Part shown: positions 6,322-13,256 of the stretch, piece by piece | Layout: each line of letters opens with the position of its first letter | How positions within the stretch are numbered: position 1 is the first letter of the stretch | DNA from: an uncultured Clostridia bacterium | GTDB taxonomy: Bacteria > Bacillota > Clostridia > Oscillospirales > Acutalibacteraceae | NCBI GenBank assembly: GCA_937901145.1 | Contig: CALCHE010000049.1 | Span: 1 to 17,026, forward strand | Reading direction: 5' to 3' | Length of the DNA stretch: 17,026 nt | Translations under genes and position numbers: made by a program | Notes under the pieces: model-generated | Told to the model about the DNA's origin: nothing | The model's input: only the letters and a program-made list of their open reading frames with translations | The model's database searches: none

Positions 6322-7112
6322 TAGGCTTTATCGGTGCGGGTAATATGGCATCAGCCATTATCGCAGGAATGTGCAAATCTGAACTTATAAAGAGTGAGGA
6401 TATAGCAGTTTTCGATTTGGATAAAACTAAAACGGATGCTCTCGGAAAAGCCTACGGAATCACCGTAAAAGCATCAGCGACTGAAATCGCAGAAAGCTGT
6501 GAAAAGATAGTTCTTGCCGTAAAGCCCAATGTAATCGCAGCTGTTCTTTCAGAAATTGACAGCATCGCAAAAGAGAAAAATCCTCTCTTTATTTCCATCG
6601 CCGCAGGCAAGACTACGGAATACCTTCGTTCCTCTGTGAGCTACGACGGTAAATTCATCCGTGTGATGCCTAACATAAACGCACTTGTCGGAGCGGCAGT
6701 TTCAGGCTACTGCGGTACGGAAAATGTAAGTGATGAGGATATGAGCTTTGCAGAAAGCTTCTGTGAATGCTTCGGTACTGCGGTAAAAATCGATGAAAAG
6801 CTTTTTCCCATATTCAGTGCTATAGGCGGTTGCTCACCTGCTTTTACTTATATGTATATCGATGCTCTTGCAAGGGCAGCAGTAAAAAACGGTATGTCTA
6901 AGGCACAGGCTTTGGAGGTGGCTGCACAGTCCGTACTCGGCAGTGCGAAGACTGTTTTAGAGTCTGTTGACCATCCCTGGGCACTTGTCGACAGAGTATG
7001 CTCACCGGGAGGAACTACCATCGAGGGTGTGGCTTCCTTACAGAAGGACGGCTTTGAGGCGGCAGTAATGAATGCTGTTCAGGCGAGCTTTGATAAGGAT
7101 AAGAAAATTTAA
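6318..7112 (+). CDS. proC: Pyrroline-5-carboxylate reductase
   Basis: The 264-aa product is P5C reductase, the NAD(P)H-dependent last step of proline synthesis. The Rossmann dinucleotide motif opens the protein (GFIGAGNMASAII, 3-15). The central AVKPNVI segment follows, and the C-terminal signature VCSPGGTTIEGV is at about 231-242, leading into the dimer-forming helices. Length is normal. The start overlaps the mscL stop by four bases, with AGAGGAGG in the end of mscL serving as ribosome binding site. Proline is a compatible solute as well as an amino acid, so pairing with mscL suggests an osmotic role; that link is inference from gene order. proA and proB are not in the window. Confidence 0.96.
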   Translation: MIGFIGAGNMASAIIAGMCKSELIKSEDIAVFDLDKTKTDALGKAYGITVKASATEIAESCEKIVLAVKPNVIAAVLSEIDSIAKEKNPLFISIAAGKTTEYLRSSVSYDGKFIRVMPNINALVGAAVSGYCGTENVSDEDMSFAESFCECFGTAVKIDEKLFPIFSAIGGCSPAFTYMYIDALARAAVKNGMSKAQALEVAAQSVLGSAKTVLESVDHPWALVDRVCSPGGTTIEGVASLQKDGFEAAVMNAVQASFDKDKKI

Positions 7113-7137
7113 AGTTAATATTAAGGAGATGGATGTT

Positions 7138-8097
7138 ATGAAAAAAAGGATTATAAAGTATGTTTCATTTGCAACAGTGATTGATTTCGCTTTGTATGCT
7201 TTGTGTAATCTTTTGAGAATTAACATCCCTCTTTTTTCTCAGTCTGTTTCAGCCTCAAATGTATTGGGCTTGTTAGTTTCGTGCATAACCTTAGCTCTGT
7301 GCTTCCTTTTAGGTTATAATCTCAGCAAAGACAAGACGAGTGCGGTCGTTTTCAGCGGTGCGATGTATTTTGCAGGCCATTTACCGAATATTGTTTCGGT
7401 TTTAGTGGGTATCGTAATATCTTATTTTTCTCTTGACGGTGTATCTGTTTTACTTACTACAATTGAGTCTTTTATCGGGATTGTTTTATTGCCTTTGGAA
7501 ATATATATCGGTGTTTATGCTTACACAGCTTTCGTGGGAATTAATGATAAGCAGTCACCGAAAGGTATGACAGACTTCACTATGTCACTTCCGAGGGCAA
7601 GAAAAAGATATATTGTCTCCACCGTTATTCAGATACTTGTAGCTTCTTTGATTACGAGTATACCTGTTTTTGTTTCTCTTTTTGTAGAGGATATGAATTC
7701 GGTTTTTTCGGGATTTTTTGTGAAGATATGTGCCTGGGTTTCTTCGGTTGTTATTTTCTTTATTATTTATTTTACAGGATACAAGCCCGGTAAAAACCAC
7801 ACTGAAGCTATGGCTTTTTACAGCGCTTATGCTTTAGGTGGAGGAATAGCTTCTGTTATTTCAGCTCTGTTTTCAGTTGTCATTGCGCCTGTTATTTCGA
7901 AAGTGCTTATGAATGGTATTGGTGATGAATTCACACAGGAAGTATTAAATGAAATGTTTTCTGTGATAGATGTCGATACTTTTTCATTGGCGGCGGCTTC
8001 ACCGGTACTGTTGATTTTATCGGTTATTATCGGTGTTTATTTGTTAAGGTTTTTCTTTGAGAGAGAAATACAGGACAGCGAATTTTATGCTCAGTAA
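7138..8097 (+). CDS. Polytopic membrane protein of unknown function
   Basis: The 319-aa product has about seven or eight hydrophobic segments (roughly 8-28, 41-61, 70-97, 107-131, 158-180, 188-213, 226-252 and 288-312) linked by short polar loops, and no soluble domain. I do not recognise a family. The ATG at 7138 is preferred because AAGGAG lies nine bases upstream; an alternative ATG at 7129 is too close to that site, and the open frame further upstream overlaps proC. It starts 25 bases after proC and ends the run mscL-proC-this gene at a good terminator, which suggests a shared transcript and possibly a role in osmotic or membrane homeostasis. Codons are more A/T-ending (TTT, TTA) than in proC, fitting modest expression. 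Confidence 0.8.
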   Translation: MKKRIIKYVSFATVIDFALYALCNLLRINIPLFSQSVSASNVLGLLVSCITLALCFLLGYNLSKDKTSAVVFSGAMYFAGHLPNIVSVLVGIVISYFSLDGVSVLLTTIESFIGIVLLPLEIYIGVYAYTAFVGINDKQSPKGMTDFTMSLPRARKRYIVSTVIQILVASLITSIPVFVSLFVEDMNSVFSGFFVKICAWVSSVVIFFIIYFTGYKPGKNHTEAMAFYSAYALGGGIASVISALFSVVIAPVISKVLMNGIGDEFTQEVLNEMFSVIDVDTFSLAAASPVLLILSVIIGVYLLRFFFEREIQDSEFYAQ

Positions 8098-8110
8098 CTT
8101 ATAAGAATAT

Positions 8111-8138
8111 AGAGGTAGTTTAAGACTGCCTCTTTTTT
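8111..8138 (+). terminator. Intrinsic terminator closing the mscL-proC-membrane protein run
   Basis: A 9-bp stem (AGAGGTAGT / ACTGCCTCT, one G-U) with a TTAAG loop is followed by six T, 13 bases after the stop codon. Confidence 0.9.
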
Positions 8139-8187
8139 ACATTTTTGAAATCTGTTAAAATCTTATTTACAAATTTAACGCTTTTTT

Positions 8188-8207
8188 AATTTGCTTTAAA
8201 GTAAATT
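8188..8207. promoter_or_regulatory. 20-bp near-perfect palindrome upstream of the FN3-PepSY gene
   Basis: AATTTGCTTTAAAGTAAATT is symmetric except for one base pair (G opposite T). It lies 46 bases before the start codon in an AT-rich stretch where no clean sigma-A promoter stands out, so it could be a regulator site; the AT content makes chance symmetry plausible. Confidence 0.3.
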
Positions 8208-8253
8208 AAGTAATATGCAGGTGTAAAGTTATTACAGAAAGGTGGATTAAAAA

Positions 8254-9126
8254 ATGAAAAAATTACTTAATGTTTTATTAGCAGCAGCTCTCGGTGCATC
8301 CGTGTTTTCGGCAGCATCGCTTACCGCTACGGCGGCATCGGTACCTAAGGTGAAAACTCTTCAGGCTTATAACATCGATGATGATGAAATAAATCTCAGA
8401 TGGAAAGCGGCAAAGGGTGCCGACGGTTATCAGGTAAAAGTTTATACCGACGGCAAATGGAGAAGTCTCGGTACTACTAAGAGAACATCCTTCGAAGCAG
8501 ACGATCTGAGAAGCGCTAAGGTATATAAATTCAAAGTAAGAGCTTACGAGCTCAGGGGCTCAAAGAGAGTCTACGGAAAGTATTCTTCCGTTCTTACTTC
8601 TGCTACAGATCCCGACGAAGTAGAGAATGTAAAGGCTTCCTCGAAAACTAAAAACAGCGTAACACTCAAATGGTCGAAGGTACCCCGTGCCTCAAGATAT
8701 CAGGTTTATCTTTACGATTCAGCTAAAGGTAAATATGTAAGAAAGACTACTCTTAAGTCAACATCGGCTACAGTTAAAAATCTTAAGTCGGGTACGACTT
8801 ACAAATTTAAAGTAAGAGCATACTTTAAAAACGGAGAAACCAAATATGTCGGTGATTTCTCTGATGTGCTTTCCGTGAAAACTAAAAGTACATCTTCATC
8901 TGCTGACTCTTCCTCAGGTTCCGTTACGAGAGCAAAGGCTGAAACGATAGCTCTTAACCATTCGGGTCTCGAAAGAAATCAGGTCAGAGGTCTGGAAAGT
9001 GAGCTCGACTATGAGAGAGGCGTAAAGGTTTACGAGGTCAGCTTCGAATACGGAAGATATGATTACGAATATACCATCAATGCAAATACAGGCGCAATTC
9101 TTCATTGGGAAAAAGAAAGAGATTGA
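8254..9126 (+). CDS. Secreted FN3-FN3-PepSY protein
   Basis: The 290-aa product opens with a classic Sec signal peptide: MKKLLN, then a hydrophobic core, with an A-T-A-A cleavage region around residues 25-28. Two FN3 domains follow (about 31-118 and 122-210); the second has YKFKVRAYFKNG in its late strands. A Ser-rich linker (211-224) precedes a PepSY domain (about 225-290) that ends in YTINANTGAILHWEKE, the usual PepSY finish. PepSY domains are often found in secreted protease inhibitors and envelope proteins; FN3 pairs suggest a spacer or adhesion role. There is no sortase or anchor motif, so the protein is probably released or held non-covalently. AAAGGTGG precedes the ATG. It lies alone between a terminator and the pdxK promoter region. 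Confidence 0.88.
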   Translation: MKKLLNVLLAAALGASVFSAASLTATAASVPKVKTLQAYNIDDDEINLRWKAAKGADGYQVKVYTDGKWRSLGTTKRTSFEADDLRSAKVYKFKVRAYELRGSKRVYGKYSSVLTSATDPDEVENVKASSKTKNSVTLKWSKVPRASRYQVYLYDSAKGKYVRKTTLKSTSATVKNLKSGTTYKFKVRAYFKNGETKYVGDFSDVLSVKTKSTSSSADSSSGSVTRAKAETIALNHSGLERNQVRGLESELDYERGVKVYEVSFEYGRYDYEYTINANTGAILHWEKERD

Positions 9127-9200
9127 TATATAAATAAGAAAATTAATCTGGTTATATAAAAATCTTACAAATTGGTCATTTTAATATATCCAAAAAGAGG

Positions 9201-9206
9201 TATAAT
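9201..9206 (+). promoter_or_regulatory. -10 box upstream of the pyridoxine-family kinase
   Basis: A perfect TATAAT lies 33 bases before the start codon. The best -35 candidates are poor: TTGGTC at 9172 has a 23-base spacer and TTTTAA at 9179 a 16-base spacer. Only the -10 part is well supported. Confidence 0.4.
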
Positions 9207-9239
9207 CTGTATTGTAATTAAAATTAAGAGGTGTTACCT

Positions 9240-10073
9240 ATGAAAAGAATCGTTACAGTACAGGATATCTCCTGTGTGGGCAAATGCTCCCTTACCGTTG
9301 CTCTTCCCATTATTTCCGCTATGGGTGTGGAGACAGCAATTATCCCCACAGCAGTATTATCCACCCACACCATGTTCAGCGAATTTACGGTTAAGGATCT
9401 GACGGATCAGATTCAGCCTATTTCCGACCATTGGAACAGAGAACAGTTTAAGTTTGACGCAGTTTATACCGGTTATCTCGGCTCTTTCGAGCAGATTGAC
9501 CTTATGAAGGAATTCTTCGACAGATATAAGACAGATGATAATCTTATCTTCGTTGACCCTGCAATGGCTGACAACGGTAAGCTTTATCCTACTTTTGACG
9601 AAGCATTCGCTAAGTATATGGCTACTCTCTGCGCTAAGGCAGACATCATCGTACCTAATATGACCGAGGCTTCCTTTATGACAGGCATCGAATATAAGGC
9701 AGAATATGATGAAGAGTATGCCAAAACAATGCTTAAGGCTCTCGCTGATCTTGGTGCCGGAATCTCCATACTTACAGGTGTTTCCTTTGAGGAGGGTAAA
9801 ACAGGCGTTATGGGCTACGATAAGGAGAAGGACGAATACTTCTACTATTGCCATAAAAAGCACAGCCGTTCCTACCACGGCACAGGCGACATTTTCTCCA
9901 GTACCTGCATCGGTGCCATTATGAACGGTCTTTCCTGGAAAGATGCTGTTAAGGTAGCCGCCGACTACACCAGCGAATGCATCCGCATTACTGCCGAAGA
10001 CCCCACATCAAACGATTACGGTGTAAACTTCGAAACAGTAATTCCCGATTTACTTAAAATGCTCGGTAAATAA
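9240..10073 (+). CDS. Pyridoxal/pyridoxamine kinase (PdxK/PdxY-like, ribokinase fold)
   Basis: The 277-aa product is a ribokinase-superfamily kinase of the vitamin B6 salvage type, phosphorylating pyridoxal, pyridoxamine or pyridoxine. Typical elements are the N-terminal VQDISCVGKCSL (7-18), PTAVLSTHT (36-44), YTGYLGS (76-82), VDPAMADNGKLY (105-116), VPNMTEA (138-144) and the catalytic anion-hole motif GTGD (214-217, Asp217 as base). The ATG at 9240 is chosen because AAGAGGTG lies 6-7 bases upstream; a GTG at 9231 is in frame but sits inside that site. The gene appears monocistronic and is followed by two hairpins. Exact B6 vitamer preference cannot be told; Clostridia databases usually call this pyridoxamine kinase. 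Confidence 0.92.
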   Translation: MKRIVTVQDISCVGKCSLTVALPIISAMGVETAIIPTAVLSTHTMFSEFTVKDLTDQIQPISDHWNREQFKFDAVYTGYLGSFEQIDLMKEFFDRYKTDDNLIFVDPAMADNGKLYPTFDEAFAKYMATLCAKADIIVPNMTEASFMTGIEYKAEYDEEYAKTMLKALADLGAGISILTGVSFEEGKTGVMGYDKEKDEYFYYCHKKHSRSYHGTGDIFSSTCIGAIMNGLSWKDAVKVAADYTSECIRITAEDPTSNDYGVNFETVIPDLLKMLGK

Positions 10074-10080
10074 GAATGAA

Positions 10081-10111
10081 AGCCACAAGGATTCAGTTCC
10101 CTGTGGCTTTT
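10081..10111 (+). terminator. Hairpin terminator after the B6 kinase gene
   Basis: AGCCACA (10081-10087) pairs with TGTGGCT (10102-10108), followed by a short T run (TTTTCGGTTGGTTT). It starts seven bases after the stop. Confidence 0.7.
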
Positions 10112-10124
10112 CGGTTGGTTTGAG

Positions 10125-10150
10125 ACTCTCCTTAAAGGGGAGTTCTTTAT
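10125..10150. terminator. Second hairpin between convergent genes
   Basis: ACTCTCC / GGGGAGT (one G-U) with a TTAAA loop is followed by TTCTTTATTTTTT on the plus strand. It lies between the convergent B6 kinase and SH3b genes and may serve the plus strand as backup. Confidence 0.55.
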
Positions 10151-10821
10151 TTTTTGCTCTGCATAGTGCTGTCTTCATCGTCCTGTACGCTTACATCGGC
10201 AGTAACCGAGGAGAGAAAAGCATCGTCTATCCACCCGTAGGTATCCTTTTCAGGCACGTAAACATAAACCCAGCTGTCTGCCACACTTGCTCCGCCTACG
10301 ATGTGTACATCGGTCCCCGCGGGAAGAATATCTGTCTGACCGTAGGAAACATCAGGACCCTTCCTGAGGGCTTGTCCCTTTTCACCGGTCACATAGGCCA
10401 CGGTGGTTCTGTAGTTTACCTGAGGGGTAACTATTCCCGAATCGGGTGCATAATCGGTTTCGGTGGTTACAGGAGCAGTAGTTTCTTCGGATGCTGAGGT
10501 GGAGAACAGAGAGGCTATGGCAGTGGAAACCACGGGTAATTCCGCTCCCGCTACGGCGAGTACACCCACTACCGTCACACACAGTGCTATGACAAGATAA
10601 AGTCCGGCCTTTGATTTTTTCTTTTCGGGCTGTTCCCGTCGGTATTTGGGAGGTACTTCATCGATGAAAATATTTGATGAAACATCTCTTTCCGATGAAA
10701 AGATAACTGACGGTGATTCAGGTTCTCTGGGTACTTCCTTTACTTTAACACAGGGACTTCCGCAGTCGGGACAGTAACTTTCACTTCCTTGCAAGATGTG
10801 ATTACACTTCTGACAAACCAT
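10147..10821 (-). CDS. Zinc-ribbon, single-TM, SH3b-domain protein
   Basis: The 224-aa product has three parts. An N-terminal zinc ribbon carries CQKC and CPDC (Cys3, Cys6, Cys17, Cys20). After a polar, charged linker comes one transmembrane segment (about 73-93, AGLYLVIALCVTVVGVLAV). A Ser/Thr/Glu-rich outer linker (about 105-135) leads to a bacterial SH3 domain (about 142-204: GQALRKGPDVSYG ... AGTDVHIVGG ... YGWIDDAFL), a fold that often binds peptidoglycan. The topology implied is zinc ribbon in the cytoplasm and SH3b at the cell wall. The ATG at 10821 is preferred over upstream in-frame codons because AAGGAGTG precedes it and the Cys pair starts right after. That ribosome binding site is inside a strong hairpin (10826-10860). 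Function unknown. Confidence 0.85.
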   Translation of the reverse strand: MVCQKCNHILQGSESYCPDCGSPCVKVKEVPREPESPSVIFSSERDVSSNIFIDEVPPKYRREQPEKKKSKAGLYLVIALCVTVVGVLAVAGAELPVVSTAIASLFSTSASEETTAPVTTETDYAPDSGIVTPQVNYRTTVAYVTGEKGQALRKGPDVSYGQTDILPAGTDVHIVGGASVADSWVYVYVPEKDTYGWIDDAFLSSVTADVSVQDDEDSTMQSKK

Positions 10822-10825
10822 AAAA

Positions 10826-10860
10826 TACACTCCTTTTCTTTTTTGTGTGAAAAGAGTGTA
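10826..10860 (-). promoter_or_regulatory. Hairpin sequestering the ribosome binding site of the SH3b gene
   Basis: In the minus-strand mRNA TACACTCTTTTC (10860-10849) can pair with GAAAA and GAGTGTA (10838-10834, 10832-10826), with one bulged G and a 10-base A-rich loop. The Shine-Dalgarno sequence AAGGAG lies wholly in the 3' arm, and the ATG follows five bases later. This would restrict translation if transcription starts above 10860. Confidence 0.45.
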
Positions 10861-10910
10861 CCACCGAGCCGGAGAAAAGTTTGTCATAAAATGAAAGAGA
10901 TCTATATTGA

Positions 10911-11150
10911 ATGCAGAATGCAGAACGCAGAGTGCAGAATTTCGGTCGCGGATTTACCACGCTATAATTTTTATTCTGCTTTCCGCAGAGAAAAAGCGGA
11001 AATAAAGGGTAAAGAGAAAAAATTTTTTCGATTTGCTTGAATTTACAAATAGTTTTGGCGGTGTAAAGGTTAATTCATAGAAATCCTTGCACGGATATAA
11101 TCGGAACAAAGTGACCCTTAATTCTGCATTATGCATTCTGAGTTCTGCAT
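10911..11150. mobile_element. MITE-like 240-bp element bounded by inverted TGCAGAA heptamer arrays
   Basis: The left end (10911-10941) is A, then four 7-base units TGCAGAA, TGCAGAA, CGCAGAG, TGCAGAA, then TT. The right end (11120-11150), read on the minus strand, is A, then TGCAGAA, CTCAGAA, TGCATAA, TGCAGAA, then TT. The 31-base ends are inverted copies with 26 of 31 matching. The interior has no credible gene; it holds a 7-bp hairpin (TTTCCGC / GCGGAAA, 10980-11002) and two isolated TATAAT boxes (10963 and 11096). I see no clear target-site duplication. It occupies most of the 525-base gene-free stretch between the SH3b gene and the large membrane protein gene. Confidence 0.5.
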
Positions 11151-11152
11151 TT

Positions 11153-11171
11153 TTTTGAACAGGGTTCAAAA
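11153..11171. repeat. Perfect 8-bp palindromic hairpin beside the heptamer element
   Basis: TTTTGAAC, AGG, GTTCAAAA forms a perfect 8-bp stem with a 3-base loop directly adjoining both the right end of the element and the terminator at 11172. Role unknown. Confidence 0.4.
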
Positions 11172-11204
11172 TAAAGAAGCCAAGCTTTCAGCCTGGCTTC
11201 TTTA
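11172..11204 (-). terminator. Terminator downstream of the padR-membrane protein operon
   Basis: A perfect 11-bp stem (TAAAGAAGCCA / TGGCTTCTTTA) with an 11-base loop. On the minus strand the 3' arm runs on into TTTTG, so it suits the operon that ends at 11348, about 145 bases upstream in that direction. Its symmetry would allow plus-strand action too. Confidence 0.6.
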
Positions 11205-11227
11205 CTTATATTTGAAAGGAGAGGGGA

Positions 11228-11291
11228 GTGCGGTGGGAAGGAGGGAGACAAGTGAAAAATCGGAAAAAACACTTGTCAGTTCCCATCGCAC
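11228..11291. repeat. Two-stem inverted structure with a purine-rich bulge
   Basis: GTGCGGTGGGAA (11228-11239) pairs with TTCCCATCGCAC (11280-11291, one G-U). Inside, ACAAGTG (11248-11254) pairs with CACTTGT (11270-11276). The asymmetric internal loop holds GGAGGGAG on one side and only CAG on the other; the apical loop is A-rich. It lies between the operon end (11348) and its likely terminator (11204). Not recognised as a known RNA family. Confidence 0.45.
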
Positions 11292-11347
11292 AATTAGAGT
11301 ATAAGGGTATTACTTTAAATCAAATTAAAGTGAATAATAAAAAAATA

Positions 11348-12817
11348 TTAAGGCATGCTTTTTTTTACTTCCTCATAGCCGTGATGATAATCATCATATT
11401 CAAGAGTGCCTTTTTCTAAAAGTCCGTCCGTAAACCACAGCTGAATAAAAATATCTGTATCGTAAGGGTAAGTGTCCGTTTGGCGTGTTTGTGAATGGAT
11501 TCTGTAATAATCCTTCAGTACACCATTTTCACTTTCTGAAAAGACAGTATAGAAATGACCGTTTTCTTCGCCCAGCTTGCGGAGGACTTCTGTTTTACTG
11601 TCACCTTTTTTCATTCTTTCGAAATCAGCGATACACTTATCTGTGTCATAATCAGCTGAGCAGTAGTGGCGTTTACTTCCGTAACTGTCCTCATATTCGG
11701 AGCCGACTCCGATACCCTTGCCTGTGACCAGACCGTTTTTATCGACACGGATGAAGAAGAGCCCATTATCATCACGGTAGTAGTATTCTTTATCTGCTTT
11801 GAAGAAAATTTCGTAATCATCACTGAAAAAGAAATCTATTTCACTCAGATTATAGCGGAACATTTTTTGTTCTTCACGGCTGAGAGTGCTTATGTAATCC
11901 TCTGTATTTGTATATCCGAGATATTCGAGGTAAGGCTTTGCATCCTCATAGGTACAGCCGAGGGGGATGCTATCATATATGTTCAGAGCTTCTTCTGTGA
12001 TTGTGTCATTTTTATAGTCAAACCAGGTACGGTAACCTGTGTAATATTCATCAGCAGGAGTGTAGATGATTCCGCTTAAGACAGATGCTGCGCACAGTAT
12101 AACCGCCAAAACAGACACACCACTTAAGGCTGCCTTTTCGCTATTCTTTTTCTTCCGGACGGCTCTGCTGAGGAAAAATGACGATAGTCCCGAAACGCCG
12201 AGATAAATCCAAGCTCCCAATACAGCAAAATAGTCCGGTAAATCATCAGCTACATTTTTCATTATCATGGGCGTAAACATTTCTAAAAGGTATGAAATGT
12301 TTATGGGAGCAGCGTAAAAGGCTGATTGGGGATAGCAGACGAGAAGCATAGAGCAGATAATCAGCAGATTTGAAATACCTGTAGCGACAAGACTTTTACG
12401 GTAACCCTTCTTAAAGCAGAATATAATCTGTAAAACAGAAAAGCTTACGAAAAATGTACTCAAAGAAACGCCCCAGCCTTCAGGGTCAGGCATACGGTCA
12501 GCAGAAAAAACAAAGTTCCCCGTAAATGCACAGACTAAATTAAAAATTATGGGAACAAGGCCTGCAATAACCGCATAATAAAATCTTTCGTGATAAAGCC
12601 CGTGAAGGTCAGCTTTAATGTTTTCCTTAATTTCCGTTTCTTCGCCGAAGCATTCCATACTTTTCTTAAGGGAAGTTTCCTCATCATAGCCTATCTCTAT
12701 GTAAAAATCGGCTCTGTCGAGAATGTGACATTCCATTTCATCGTACAACTGCTGTCTTTTCTTTTTAGGGATATTATCAGGCAGGAATGAATTTATAAAA
12801 TCACGGATGTCAGTCAT
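11348..12817 (-). CDS. PadR-associated membrane protein with N-terminal HAAS/DUF1700-like domain
   Basis: The 489-aa product starts with a helical, charged cytoplasmic domain (about 1-75, with KKRQQLYDEMECHILDRADFYIEIGYDEETSLKKSMECFG) of the type found in DUF1700/HAAS proteins encoded beside PadR regulators. About five transmembrane segments follow (79-100, 115-136, 142-162, 196-218, 229-252). The C-terminal half (about 253-489) is polar, Tyr/Asp-rich and probably outside the membrane. I do not recognise that domain. The start is 16 bases after the padR stop, with a GGCGGTGG ribosome binding site in the gap, so the pair is an operon. Known PadR/HAAS pairs act as regulator plus membrane partner, sometimes controlling envelope stress or sigma activity; the role here is inference. 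Confidence 0.82.
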   Translation of the reverse strand: MTDIRDFINSFLPDNIPKKKRQQLYDEMECHILDRADFYIEIGYDEETSLKKSMECFGEETEIKENIKADLHGLYHERFYYAVIAGLVPIIFNLVCAFTGNFVFSADRMPDPEGWGVSLSTFFVSFSVLQIIFCFKKGYRKSLVATGISNLLIICSMLLVCYPQSAFYAAPINISYLLEMFTPMIMKNVADDLPDYFAVLGAWIYLGVSGLSSFFLSRAVRKKKNSEKAALSGVSVLAVILCAASVLSGIIYTPADEYYTGYRTWFDYKNDTITEEALNIYDSIPLGCTYEDAKPYLEYLGYTNTEDYISTLSREEQKMFRYNLSEIDFFFSDDYEIFFKADKEYYYRDDNGLFFIRVDKNGLVTGKGIGVGSEYEDSYGSKRHYCSADYDTDKCIADFERMKKGDSKTEVLRKLGEENGHFYTVFSESENGVLKDYYRIHSQTRQTDTYPYDTDIFIQLWFTDGLLEKGTLEYDDYHHGYEEVKKSMP

Positions 12818-12833
12818 AATGCCACCGCCTTTC

Positions 12834-13175
12834 TTAAGTCAGCACCGCCTTTGCGGTGATAACCCTTTTTACTGCCAGGGAGTAGGCTTCCCATTCCTCT
12901 TTGTTTTCTCTGAGGGCATCGAGACCTTTTCGCGTAATGTGGTAATATTTTCTTTTTCTGCCCTGCTCACTCTCCGTCCAATAGGCTTTCACATAACCGT
13001 CTTTTTCAAAGGCGTGGAGAATGGGGTAGAGGGTACCTTCCTTGAGCGTAAAAACCGACTCGGAGCGCATTTCGATTTCCTTTACTATCTGATAGCCGTA
13101 CATATCTTCCTTTTCCAGCACAGACAGAACTAAAAGTGAGCTGCTTCCTTTGGTGAGCTCTTTTTTGATGTTCAT
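12834..13175 (-). CDS. PadR-family transcriptional regulator
   Basis: The 113-aa product is a short PadR repressor. The winged-helix core is clear: LLVLSVLEKEDMYGYQIVKEI (15-35), the wing-proximal LKEGTLYPILHAFEKDGYV (44-62) and the wing GRKRKYYHITRKGLDALRENKEEW (72-95). A short C-terminal dimer helix follows. TAAGGAGG precedes the ATG. It is the first gene of an operon with the large membrane protein. A 10-bp inverted repeat lies between its -10 box and its start codon, suggesting autoregulation. It diverges from an ECF sigma factor gene, whose promoter nearly touches its own. Confidence 0.95.
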   Translation of the reverse strand: MNIKKELTKGSSSLLVLSVLEKEDMYGYQIVKEIEMRSESVFTLKEGTLYPILHAFEKDGYVKAYWTESEQGRKRKYYHITRKGLDALRENKEEWEAYSLAVKRVITAKAVLT

Positions 13176-13188
13176 AATTATACCTCCT

Positions 13189-13224
13189 TACATAGAACAG
13201 TTATATACATCTGCGTTCTATGTA
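13189..13224. promoter_or_regulatory. Inverted-repeat operator candidate for PadR
   Basis: TACATAGAAC (13189-13198) and GTTCTATGTA (13215-13224) are a perfect 10-bp inverted repeat separated by 16 bases that include ATATACAT. It starts one base after the -10 box of the padR promoter and covers the likely transcription start, a position suited to repression. Confidence 0.65.
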
Positions 13225-13225
13225 T

Positions 13226-13254
13226 AGTGTAGCACGGAAGTATTGCTTTGTCAA
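13226..13254 (-). promoter_or_regulatory. Sigma-A promoter of the padR operon
   Basis: On the minus strand a perfect TTGACA, 17 bases, then TACACT (four of six). The initiation point would fall inside the adjacent inverted repeat. Confidence 0.65.
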
Positions 13255-13256
13255 GA

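Noticed and set aside
9127..9158. AT-rich inverted repeat TATATAA / TTATATA after the FN3-PepSY gene as a terminator
   Set aside because: The stem has no G or C and no T tract, so it is likely chance symmetry in AT-rich sequence.
9357..9878. 173-aa minus-strand ORF opposite the B6 kinase
   Set aside because: It lies wholly antisense to a confident conserved gene, has no family likeness or proper ribosome binding site, and is explained by the codon structure of the sense gene.
11252..11419. 55-codon plus-strand ORF with a GTG start, good AAGGAGG site and hydrophobic C-terminus
   Set aside because: Its last third is antisense to an acidic coding stretch of the minus-strand gene at 11348, which automatically yields hydrophobic codons. 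The start lies inside a paired region, and no promoter is evident.
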